NCBI GenBank assembly: GCA_945903655.1
Contig: CAMDOY010000070.1
Coordinates: 1-13,142 of the forward strand
DNA from: Rhizobium sp. Q54
GTDB lineage: Bacteria; Pseudomonadota; Alphaproteobacteria; Rhizobiales; Beijerinckiaceae
DNA length: 13,142 bases
Direction of reading: 5' to 3'
Shown here: positions 5,386 to 11,779 of the stretch, piece after piece
Layout of the letters: each line of letters starts with the position of its first letter
Numbering within the stretch: the stretch's first letter is position 1
The notes under the pieces: model-generated
Told to the model about the DNA's origin: nothing
Database searches by the model: none
The model's input: the letters and a program-made list of their open reading frames with translations, nothing else
Translations under genes and position numbers: made by a program

Positions 5386-7314
5386 ATGAACGACGTCGCA
5401 GCACCAGGATCAGCTCGGGTTTGGTCCAGACCCGAAATTCTCAAAACGAGCCTGGCGCTGGGCCTATTCATGGTGTCGCTTTATGACATCCTCATCAGCG
5501 ACCTCGACGACGCGGTCATCCGCGGCGTCTTCCTCGGCTTTGCGCTCTTTTATGCTTTCGCCTTTTATGCGGGAGGTCAGAAAGAGCGATCGCCTTTGGC
5601 CTGGGGAATGGACATCCTGGCCGGTCTTCTCGGCTTGTTCGTCGCCTTCTATATCGTGCTCGACTTCGAAAATGTGTTCTCACGCGCGGGCGCCATCACC
5701 AATCTTGATTACGCCATCGCCGCCTGCGCGATCATCCTGGTTCTTGAGGCCACGCGGCGGACAGCGGGCCTGGCGCTGCCGCTTCTGTCTCTGATTTTCC
5801 TTCTCTACCCTCTGGTTTATGGGCAATGGCTCCCGGGCCTTCTGAAGACGGGAACCTATTCGATCCAGCGCGTGCTCACCCTGCAATATCTTTCGCCTGA
5901 GGGGATTCTTGGGTCGGCGCTCGGCGTCACCATCGAGTACGTTTATCTTTTCGTCATCTATGGCGCGATCTTGAACCGCACCGGGGCCATTGAATTCATG
6001 GACGACCTTGCAAAGGCCATGTGCGGCGCCTCGCGCGGGGGGTCGGGAAAGATTGCGACCGTATCTTCACTCTTCATGGGGCTCGCATCGGGGAGCGCGG
6101 TCGCCAATGTGGTCAGCCAGGGCGTCTTCACCATCCCGATGATGCGCCGTGAGGGCTTCTCACCTCCAAAGGCTGCAGCTATCGAGGCCGCCTCATCCAC
6201 GGGTGGGCAGATTATGCCCCCAGTGATGGGCGCCGCCGCCTTCCTCATGGCTGAATTCACGCGCACGCCCTATAGCCAGATCATCATTTATGCGATCATG
6301 CCCGGGCTGTTGTTCTATTTCACGATCTGGTTCGCTGTGCATTGGGAGGCGGTGCGAACCGGCATGAAGGGTCTGCCCAAGGATCAACTCCAGCCGTCTG
6401 GCAAGGTGATGCGCGAGGGCGGCCTTCATTTCATGTCGATTCTCGTCATCGTCGGCATGATGGGCGTTGGCTATTCCATGGCGACGACCGTTCTTGTCGC
6501 CATCGTTGTCGCCCTGGCATGCGCCTTGGTCCACAAGAAATCCCGCGCGCAGGTCACGCTCATGAATCTGATTGATGCGCTGCGGGAAGGGTTTCAGGAC
6601 TCCATTTCCCTCCTCACATCCGCCGCCTGCGCGGGCATCATCATCGGCGTGGTTGTTCAAACCGCCTTTGGCCTGAAAATATCGACGCTCGTCATTGACG
6701 CCTCCATGGGTCAACTCTGGATTGCGCTGATCCTCTGCGCCATCGTTTGCCTTATCCTTGGGATGGGACTACCCACCCAGATCATCTATCTCACCCTCGC
6801 CGTTCTGGTGGCGCCCGCCATTGTCAAAATGGGCGTCACCGTCGCAGGCGCCCATCTGTTCATCATTTATTTCGGCATGATGTCGATGGTGACGCCCCCG
6901 GTTTGTTTCGCGGCCTTCGCCGCCGCAGGCATTGCGGGCGCCAATCTGATGGAGACAGGATGGGAATCCTGCAAACTCTCCATCGCAGGCCTCGTGGTCC
7001 CCTTCTACTTCGCCTATCATCCCGGCGTGTTGCTGATTGGCGATTGGCCTGGAATCGTCGAGGGCGTCTCAAGGGCCATCATAGGCACCTATCTATGCGG
7101 CGTGGGGATAGGGCTCTTCGTGTTCTCAGACAAAGACTTTTCGGCGCCCCTCCCAAAGCCCGCACGCTATTTCAGAATTGCGCTCTCCCTGGTAGGCGCC
7201 GTCCTGCTGTGCGCGCCCGGCAATGCGACACTTGTCAGCGGCCTCGCCTGCAGCCTTGCAGCTTACGCGATGGGCCCATTGCTTCGGCCCCATGACCGTG
7301 GCCAGACAATTTGA
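5386..7314 (+). CDS. Fused TRAP transporter permease (4TM/12TM)
   Basis: This 642-residue inner-membrane protein fuses the small (DctQ-like) and large (DctM-like) TRAP permease domains, the standard partner of TAXI receptors. The N-terminal third has about four to five hydrophobic segments (about 22-38, 45-62, 74-93, 109-125, 128-147). The large domain carries the family signatures GSAVANVV (236-243), STGGQIMPPVMGAAAFLMAE (271-290), GMGLPT (459-464) and VTPPV (502-506), which lie in the re-entrant loops that carry the ligand and coupling cations. It imports substrate using a cation gradient, by analogy with the family. The ATG at 5386 follows a GGAG at 5371-5374 with a rather long 11-base spacing, so translation may be weaker than for the receptor. 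Length and motifs are complete and there is no sign of damage. Confidence 0.95.
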   Translation: MNDVAAPGSARVWSRPEILKTSLALGLFMVSLYDILISDLDDAVIRGVFLGFALFYAFAFYAGGQKERSPLAWGMDILAGLLGLFVAFYIVLDFENVFSRAGAITNLDYAIAACAIILVLEATRRTAGLALPLLSLIFLLYPLVYGQWLPGLLKTGTYSIQRVLTLQYLSPEGILGSALGVTIEYVYLFVIYGAILNRTGAIEFMDDLAKAMCGASRGGSGKIATVSSLFMGLASGSAVANVVSQGVFTIPMMRREGFSPPKAAAIEAASSTGGQIMPPVMGAAAFLMAEFTRTPYSQIIIYAIMPGLLFYFTIWFAVHWEAVRTGMKGLPKDQLQPSGKVMREGGLHFMSILVIVGMMGVGYSMATTVLVAIVVALACALVHKKSRAQVTLMNLIDALREGFQDSISLLTSAACAGIIIGVVVQTAFGLKISTLVIDASMGQLWIALILCAIVCLILGMGLPTQIIYLTLAVLVAPAIVKMGVTVAGAHLFIIYFGMMSMVTPPVCFAAFAAAGIAGANLMETGWESCKLSIAGLVVPFYFAYHPGVLLIGDWPGIVEGVSRAIIGTYLCGVGIGLFVFSDKDFSAPLPKPARYFRIALSLVGAVLLCAPGNATLVSGLACSLAAYAMGPLLRPHDRGQTI

Positions 7315-7517
7315 GAGGCTCTGGACAATCGTAAAACAAATCGGCTGGTTTGGTATGCGATGGTGGGGCCTATCAGCCGGCGCAATGGCGGGTGACTTGC
7401 CGAAATGATCCAGTTCAGCCAAGCTTCCCCGGCGGTCACAATCCGGCAGTTGCAGGCTTCAGCGCCGTCGTCATCTGCGCCGCATCCTGTGTAACGAACA
7501 AATGAAGGGAGGGCGCG
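7315..7517. other. Intergenic gap between the TRAP permease and the second Bug receptor
   Basis: About 200 bases contain no gene I can support. CGGCTG (7342-7347) and CAGCCG (7374-7379) could pair across a 26-base loop, but there is no T-run and the stem is short. No promoter stands out, so it is unclear whether the next genes share the TRAP transcript. Confidence 0.4.
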
Positions 7518-8480
7518 ATGAAGCTTGGAATAGCGGTAGCCATGGTTGCCGCGATCACAAGCGCGCCCGCACGCGCGCAAACACCGGTCTTCCCCTCAAA
7601 GCAGGTTCGCATCATCGTGCCACTGCCCCCCGGCGCCACTGCCGACAACGTGCCACGTCTGATCGGAGAAAAGATGTCGGCGCGCTGGGGCGTGCCGGTC
7701 GTCATCGAAAATCGGCCTGGCGCCGCGCAGAACCTCGGGGCCGAAATCGTGGCGCGCGCCGACCCTGACGGACACACCCTGCTGGCCACACCGCAGGGCC
7801 CTCTGGTCATCAGTCAGAGCCTCTTCTCGAAACTCAATTTCGATCCCGCCGCCTTCACGCCGATCACCGTGATGGCGGCCTTGCCCTTCGTTCTGGTGGT
7901 GAGCTCTAAAGCGCCAGTGTCCAACCTCGCGGAGCTTGCGGCCCACGCCAAGGCGAACCCCGGCGCCCTCTCCTACGCCTCGCCGGGCCTGGGTAGCCCC
8001 ACCCATCTCACCATGGAATGGCTGCAACAACTCATGGGCGGCAAGCTAAATCATGTGCCCTATCAGGGCGCGGCTCCTGCCCTTATGGATGTGCTCGCAG
8101 GCCATGTGGATGTCATGTTCGACAACGCGGGCAATGTCATGGAGCTCATCCGGTCCGGCAAGGTCAAGGCGCTCGCCGTCACGAGCCGCAGCCGCATGCC
8201 TGAACTGCCAGACGTGCCCGCCATCGCAGAGACCTGGCCGGAATATGAAGCCACGAGCTGGTTCGCCATGGTCGCGCCGCCGAAAACGCCGCCCACAATC
8301 GCCGCCGCCATCTCCCGCGCCGCGATTGAGGCCCTGCGCGCCCCAGACGTCTCGCGGAAGGTGACGGACCTCTCCGCCAGCGTGGTCGCCAATACGCCGG
8401 AGGAGATGGCGGCCTTCATGGCGACCGAGATTGCACAATGGCGCAAGGTGATCGAAACCGCGCGCGTGAAACTGGATTGA
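7518..8480 (+). CDS. Second Bug/TctC-family periplasmic solute-binding receptor
   Basis: This 320-residue exported receptor is of the tripartite tricarboxylate transporter type. The signal peptide is residues 1-20, ending PARA before Gln21. The mature start has FPSKQVRIIVPLPPGATADN (25-44), followed by VVIENRPGAAQNLGAE (61-76) and DPDGHTLL (82-89), all typical of the family. It differs widely from the receptor at 123-1118, so the two are paralogues and not a recent duplication, and they probably bind different ligands. The start ATG has a good AAGGGAGG site at 7505-7512. An earlier ATG at 7502 is in another frame. No TctA/TctB genes are present. A cupin gene follows after only 16 bases, which links the receptor to metabolism of the same, unknown compound. 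Confidence 0.94.
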   Translation: MKLGIAVAMVAAITSAPARAQTPVFPSKQVRIIVPLPPGATADNVPRLIGEKMSARWGVPVVIENRPGAAQNLGAEIVARADPDGHTLLATPQGPLVISQSLFSKLNFDPAAFTPITVMAALPFVLVVSSKAPVSNLAELAAHAKANPGALSYASPGLGSPTHLTMEWLQQLMGGKLNHVPYQGAAPALMDVLAGHVDVMFDNAGNVMELIRSGKVKALAVTSRSRMPELPDVPAIAETWPEYEATSWFAMVAPPKTPPTIAAAISRAAIEALRAPDVSRKVTDLSASVVANTPEEMAAFMATEIAQWRKVIETARVKLD

Positions 8481-8496
8481 AGCCAGGAGAAAAAGT

Positions 8497-9033
8497 ATGA
8501 AATTGCCGATCCGCCGCGTTGTCACGGGGCACAACGTCGATGGCAAATCGATCTTTGTGATGGATGGGCCCGGGCCCGACCGTCGCGGCACAGGCACAGC
8601 CGGCGTCAAGCCTCAGGACCTGTGGAAGACCTTTCGCACGCCAGCTGACAACGCCGGAATCGACGAGGCGCTCGATGGCGATTTCCGCCTGCCGCCGCCG
8701 CAAGGGGGCTCCGTGTTCCGGGTCGTCGAATATCCGCCCGACAGCGTGCGCCTCGCGACGCTTGCGAAAGGACCTGACACGCACGACCACTCCTCGGGCA
8801 TGACCGCCGCGCACGACAAGAACAATCCCCGTCACCCCGGCTTCCACAAAACCGACACCATCGACTACGCCATTGTGCTCTCCGGCGAGATCTGGGCGAT
8901 GATGGACGAGGGCGAAACCCTACTCAAACAGGGCGACGTTCTCGTGCAGCGGGGCACCAATCATGCGTGGAGCAATCGCACGAATGAACCGGCGATCCTT
9001 GAATTCGTGCTGATCGACGCTGATCCTGTTTGA
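8497..9033 (+). CDS. Cupin-domain protein
   Basis: This 178-residue cytosolic protein has a single cupin barrel in its C-terminal half. Motif 1 is FHKTDTIDYAIVLSGEIW (116-133) and motif 2 is GDVLVQRGTNHAWSN (146-160). In classical cupins motif 1 is GX5HXHX3-4EX6G. Here only His117 is in place: the second His is Thr and the Glu position is Asp, with His156 in motif 2. This reduced ligand set is shared by a known group of small 'HKTDTIDY' cupins, whose functions are mostly unassigned. The N-terminal half (about 1-100) is Gly/Pro-rich and probably wraps the barrel. AGGAGA lies six bases before the ATG and the gap to the Bug gene is 16 bases, so it is co-transcribed with that gene. It may be an isomerase or hydrolase-like accessory enzyme for the imported compound, or a ligand-binding protein. 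Confidence 0.88.
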   Translation: MKLPIRRVVTGHNVDGKSIFVMDGPGPDRRGTGTAGVKPQDLWKTFRTPADNAGIDEALDGDFRLPPPQGGSVFRVVEYPPDSVRLATLAKGPDTHDHSSGMTAAHDKNNPRHPGFHKTDTIDYAIVLSGEIWAMMDEGETLLKQGDVLVQRGTNHAWSNRTNEPAILEFVLIDADPV

Positions 9034-9055
9034 TTTCGGGGACAGACTGCGGCAG

Positions 9056-9079
9056 GCACGCCCGCAAGCGGGGTCGTGC
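9056..9079 (+). repeat. Stem-loop after the cupin gene (first of two)
   Basis: GCACG (9056-9060) plus CCCG (9061-9064) pair with CGGG (9069-9072) and CGTGC (9075-9079) around a CAAG loop, with a two-base GT bulge. The stem has nine pairs and is strongly GC-rich. No T-run follows, so it is more likely an RNA 3'-end stabiliser or a Rho-associated end than an intrinsic terminator. Confidence 0.55.
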
Positions 9080-9100
9080 AGATCCTCATGCGGAGGATCT
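9080..9100 (+). repeat. Stem-loop after the cupin gene (second of two)
   Basis: AGATCCTC (9080-9087) and GAGGATCT (9093-9100) are perfect 8-base reverse complements around ATGCG. It starts directly after the preceding stem-loop, giving two back-to-back hairpins at the 3' end of the Bug-cupin unit. There is no T-run. Confidence 0.55.
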
Positions 9101-9148
9101 ATGGCCTGTCGCCGCTCCCTAGGGATGCGTTGTAAAAGCCCGCAAAGC

Positions 9149-9179
9149 TTGACAATCACGTGACGAAATGTTGTTAAAT
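9149..9179 (+). promoter_or_regulatory. Promoter of the small exported protein, with a palindrome in the spacer
   Basis: A perfect TTGACA -35 box at 9149-9154 is followed by AT-rich -10 candidates: TGTTAA at 9172-9177 (17-base spacer, 3/6) or TTAAAT at 9174-9179 (19-base spacer, 4/6). Between the boxes lies TCACGTGA (9156-9163), a perfect 8-base palindrome placed where a bound regulator would block polymerase. The start site would fall near 9185, about 30 bases before the ATG at 9216. Confidence 0.5.
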
Positions 9180-9205
9180 CAAATGTCGCTCAAGCATATC
9201 ATGGT

Positions 9206-9211
9206 GGAGGG
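9206..9211 (+). promoter_or_regulatory. Ribosome binding site fixing the start of the small exported protein
   Basis: GGAGGG ends four bases before the ATG at 9216. It decides for MKKISAAL as the N-terminus over the in-frame ATG at 9168, which would overlap the promoter and spoil the signal peptide. Confidence 0.75.
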
Positions 9212-9215
9212 TCAT

Positions 9216-9500
9216 ATGAAAAAAATTAGCGCCGCATTGGTTCTCGGACTCGCTTTGATGGGCTCCGCACAAGCGCAAACCGCCCGTGACACGCGTCAAA
9301 TCACAGCCTCTGGCATATCCGGCGGGGCGGCTTCGGTGATCTTCTGGAATACGATGGCCTCCACGACGGCGCTTGCCACCGCTGGCATTGGGGTGGGCGT
9401 CGCCGCCGGGGTTTACGCCATCTACAAAGTGTTTGATTCCGCCTCTTCACCTTCGCCGGTTGCGGCTCCTGCGGGGGCCAGAAAGGCCAAGAACAAGTAG
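9216..9500 (+). CDS. Small exported or membrane-anchored protein of unknown function
   Basis: I do not recognise this 94-residue protein. It starts with a clear signal peptide (MKKISAALVLGLALMGSAQA, cleavage before Gln21). A polar stretch follows at about 22-32. A long Gly/Ala/Val-rich hydrophobic segment at about 45-68 (TTALATAGIGVGVAAGVYAI) could span the membrane. The tail is Pro/Ala/Ser-rich and ends in a basic RKAKNK. There is no lipobox Cys. The layout (signal, Gly/Ala transmembrane segment, short basic tail) resembles small envelope proteins found in some exopolysaccharide loci, but that is shape likeness only. It has its own promoter and a strong terminator, so it is an independent single-gene unit, probably well expressed (GGAGGG site). 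The GC content of its leader is lower than that of its neighbours. Confidence 0.8.
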   Translation: MKKISAALVLGLALMGSAQAQTARDTRQITASGISGGAASVIFWNTMASTTALATAGIGVGVAAGVYAIYKVFDSASSPSPVAAPAGARKAKNK

Positions 9501-9526
9501 CCTTCATCATCGGCGATACGGTTCGC

Positions 9527-9562
9527 AAGGGGCGCTTTGTCATGGAAGCGCCCCTTCTTATT
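9527..9562 (+). terminator. Intrinsic terminator of the small exported protein
   Basis: AAGGGGCGCTT (9527-9537) pairs perfectly over 11 bases with AAGCGCCCCTT (9546-9556) around an eight-base loop. A T-rich tail (CTTATTG, 9557-9563) follows. It lies 27 bases after the stop codon and separates this gene from the convergent ABC operon. Confidence 0.75.
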
Positions 9563-9623
9563 GACAAGCGCACCTTACTCCCCTCGACCCGGCAGCCGCA
9601 CAAGGGCCCATTCCTGAGGGTCC

Positions 9624-9636
9624 GGGGTCACACCCC
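9624..9636 (-). repeat. Short hairpin over the stop codon of the AtzF C-domain gene
   Basis: GGGGT (9624-9628) and ACCCC (9632-9636) are perfect 5-base reverse complements with a three-base loop. On the minus strand the TGA stop (9630-9628) lies in the loop and the first stem base. No T-run follows, so it is at best a weak operon-end signal. Confidence 0.35.
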
Positions 9637-10044
9637 CTGCGCCATATAGGCGCGCCAACCTCCAAGTTGTGTGATCTCCGGGGCGTCCACCAGCGCGTAG
9701 GCCTCGCACAGGAAGCCGCTCACCTGCGCGCCATCAGCCAGCGTGATCTTGCCGACGCCCAGCGGCGCGGGAATGGCGGCGACGAAGGCGCCGAAGCCGG
9801 CTGGCGGGAGCGCCCAGACCTCGACCTCGAGGCCTGGCTTATCACCCAACCCTTCGAAGCCCGGTTCACGGACAAGACCTGGCTTGGGAGGTATGGAGCC
9901 CGGCAGGACATAGAGGCGATAATCTCGTGCGGTCCGAGCGCTGCGGACCAAAGAACCGCCCAACTCCGTCAACTGATGGTTGAGCGCCATGCCACTGAGA
10001 TGCGCGCCTACCACTACGATTTCGATGGCGTCGGTGTGTGACAT
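9628..10044 (-). CDS. Stand-alone homologue of the allophanate hydrolase C-terminal domain
   Basis: This 138-residue protein matches the C-terminal domain of allophanate hydrolase (AtzF/DUR1,2 C-domain, gamma-glutamylcyclotransferase-like fold). Recognisable elements are VVGAHLSGMALNHQL (11-25), YRLYVLPGSIPPKPGLVR (42-59), EVEVWALP (73-80), FVAAIPAPLGVGKITLADG (87-105), GFLCEAYAL (110-118) and GGWRAYMA (128-135). In full allophanate hydrolase an amidase domain precedes this part. Here it is absent: the gene starts with its own ATG and an AGAGAAGG site at 10051-10058. It is the last gene of the minus-strand ABC operon, 34 bases after the ATPase stop. In the full enzyme the C-domain is reported to handle the N-carboxycarbamate intermediate, so a role on a carboxylated or amide nitrogen compound imported by the transporter is plausible but inferred. 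Database entries often call such proteins allophanate hydrolase-related. Confidence 0.88.
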   Translation of the reverse strand: MSHTDAIEIVVVGAHLSGMALNHQLTELGGSLVRSARTARDYRLYVLPGSIPPKPGLVREPGFEGLGDKPGLEVEVWALPPAGFGAFVAAIPAPLGVGKITLADGAQVSGFLCEAYALVDAPEITQLGGWRAYMAQGV

Positions 10045-10078
10045 GCTGAACCTTCTCTGACTGCTGGCGGTTTAAAGA

Positions 10079-11767
10079 TCAGTTTCGCGCGGGGGCCTTT
10101 GGCAGGGCTGCGATCAACTCCCGTGTGTAATCGGCCTGGGGGTGATCGAGCACATCACTCGCCGTCCCCTGCTCGACAATTCTACCGCTTTTCATCACGA
10201 TGACCCGGTCGCAGATCAGGCGCACCACATGCAGGTCATGGCTGACGAAGAGATAGCTCATGCCAAGCTGCGCCTTGAGATCGGCGAGCAGGTTGAGCAC
10301 CAGCGCCTGCACGGACACATCGAGCGCGGCGGTGGGCTCATCCAGCACCACCAGATCAGGTTTGAGCGCAATGGCGCGGGCGATGCCCACACGCGCCTTC
10401 TGACCGCCAGAAAGCTGGTGCGGAAAGCGATCCAGCAGATCAAGCGGCAGGCCCACGGTGGCGGCGAGGTCTTCGCAGCGGGTGCGCAGGGCCGCCGCCG
10501 TCATGGGGCCGCCAAAGCGCAACAGGGGATCAGCGATGGCGCGGGCCGCCGTGTAGCGGGGGTTGAGGCTATCTGTCGGGTCCTGGAACACCATCTGGAT
10601 ACGCGGGCGCAGGGGATACTGCGCGAAAGCGCCTGAGGGGATGGCGCCAATGTCCTGTCCATCGAAAATGATCGAGCCCGCCGTGGGGTCCAGCAGGCGC
10701 ATCAACATCATTGATGTCGTGGACTTGCCGCAGCCCGATTCTCCCACCAGCCCCAGGCTTTCCCCGCGCCGGATCTCGAAACTCAGACCATCAACCGCAC
10801 GAAAGGGAACGGCGGCCGCCTCGCGCGCTGTCTTCGAGAAACGCGCGAAGAGGGAGGCGGGCTTGCGCGCATATTCCTTCACAAGACCCTTCACCGTGAG
10901 CAGGGGCGCGCCGGGCTCGCTGTGCTGGATCGGTTGCGCGTCGGATCCCTCTGGCAACAGATCGCGCAGACCAATGCCTGGGCGCGGCGTGGCGCGCATG
11001 AGCTTGCGCGTATAGGCATGGGCGGGGTGGTCGAAGATATCGCGCGAAGCGGCGGTCTCCACCACGCGGCCTTTCTCCATCACCACGACGCGGTCGCAAT
11101 AGGCGGCGGCGAGGCCGAGATCATGGGTGATGAGAATGGTCGACATGCCCCGCTCGCGCGTCAGTTCGACGATCAACTCCATCACCGCCTTCTGCGTGGT
11201 GGCGTCGAGGCCCGTCGTTGGCTCATCGGCGATCAACAGTTTGGGACGGCAGGCTAACGCAAGCGCGATCACCACCCGCTGACACATGCCGCCCGAAAGC
11301 TCGAAGGGATAGGCGTCGTAGCGCTCTTCGGGATTGGCGATGCGCACCTGACGCAGGGCGTCGATGGCCTTTTCGCGGATATCGAGGGAGCCCGCCTGCG
11401 CATGCTGGCGCAGCACATCCTCGATCTGCTGGCCGACGCGGCGGATGGGATTGAGGGCCGCGCGCGGGTTCTGGAAGATCATGGAGATCTCGCGTCCGCG
11501 CACATCGCACATCTGGCGCTCGGTGGCGTCATGCAGCGCGACGCCCGAGAAGACCACAGAGCCATTCGCGATGCGCCCCGCCCGATCAAGAATGCGCATC
11601 ACCGCATAGGAGGTGACCGATTTGCCGGAGCCGGATTCGCCGACAACCCCAAGCGTCTCACCTTTGGCGACCTGAAGATCGATGTCGCGCACCGCCTCCA
11701 CCACGCCGCGCCGCGTGGCGAATTCGACCGTGAGGCCGCTGACATCCAGCAAGGGGATCGCCGTCAT
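10079..11767 (-). CDS. Peptide-type ABC importer ATPase, two ATPase domains fused (DppD-DppF type)
   Basis: This 562-residue cytoplasmic ATPase powers the adjacent permeases. Two complete nucleotide-binding domains lie in tandem. Domain 1 has Walker A GESGSGKS (43-50), Q-loop Gln99, signature LSGGM (157-161), Walker B LLIADE (177-182) and His215. Domain 2 has Walker A GESGCGKST (342-350), Gln395, signature LSGGQ (452-456), Walker B VVLDE (473-477) and His510. The HPAHAYTRKLM element (248-258) after domain 1 and HPQADYTRELI (542-552) at the end are typical of oligopeptide/dipeptide ATPases. DppD and DppF are usually separate genes; fusions such as those of GsiA and YejF are known. I chose the ATG at 11767 over one at 11818, which lies inside the upstream permease, because of a GAGGG site seven bases before it that overlaps the permease stop. 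Both sites look catalytically intact, although the Met in the first signature is less common. Confidence 0.95.
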   Translation of the reverse strand: MTAIPLLDVSGLTVEFATRRGVVEAVRDIDLQVAKGETLGVVGESGSGKSVTSYAVMRILDRAGRIANGSVVFSGVALHDATERQMCDVRGREISMIFQNPRAALNPIRRVGQQIEDVLRQHAQAGSLDIREKAIDALRQVRIANPEERYDAYPFELSGGMCQRVVIALALACRPKLLIADEPTTGLDATTQKAVMELIVELTRERGMSTILITHDLGLAAAYCDRVVVMEKGRVVETAASRDIFDHPAHAYTRKLMRATPRPGIGLRDLLPEGSDAQPIQHSEPGAPLLTVKGLVKEYARKPASLFARFSKTAREAAAVPFRAVDGLSFEIRRGESLGLVGESGCGKSTTSMMLMRLLDPTAGSIIFDGQDIGAIPSGAFAQYPLRPRIQMVFQDPTDSLNPRYTAARAIADPLLRFGGPMTAAALRTRCEDLAATVGLPLDLLDRFPHQLSGGQKARVGIARAIALKPDLVVLDEPTAALDVSVQALVLNLLADLKAQLGMSYLFVSHDLHVVRLICDRVIVMKSGRIVEQGTASDVLDHPQADYTRELIAALPKAPARN

Positions 11768-11774
11768 GACAAGG

Positions 11775-11779
11775 CCCTC
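11775..11779 (-). promoter_or_regulatory. Ribosome binding site of the fused ATPase, overlapping the permease stop
   Basis: On the minus strand GAGGG follows directly from, and shares bases with, the TGA stop of the permease C gene (11780-11778). It lies seven bases before the ATPase ATG at 11767. It fixes the start and couples translation of the two genes. Confidence 0.7.

Noticed and set aside
9168..9215. A longer N-terminus for the small exported protein
   Set aside because: The extra 16 residues would overlap the promoter and precede a perfect signal peptide. The ribosome site supports the start at 9216.
9561..9566. TTGACA after the terminator as a promoter
   Set aside because: No -10-like element follows at 15-19 bases, and the only downstream plus-strand sequence is antisense to the AtzF C-domain gene.
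9667..10041. A plus-strand frame opposite the AtzF C-domain gene
   Set aside because: Its translation has no domain, while the minus-strand frame matches a known family along its whole length.
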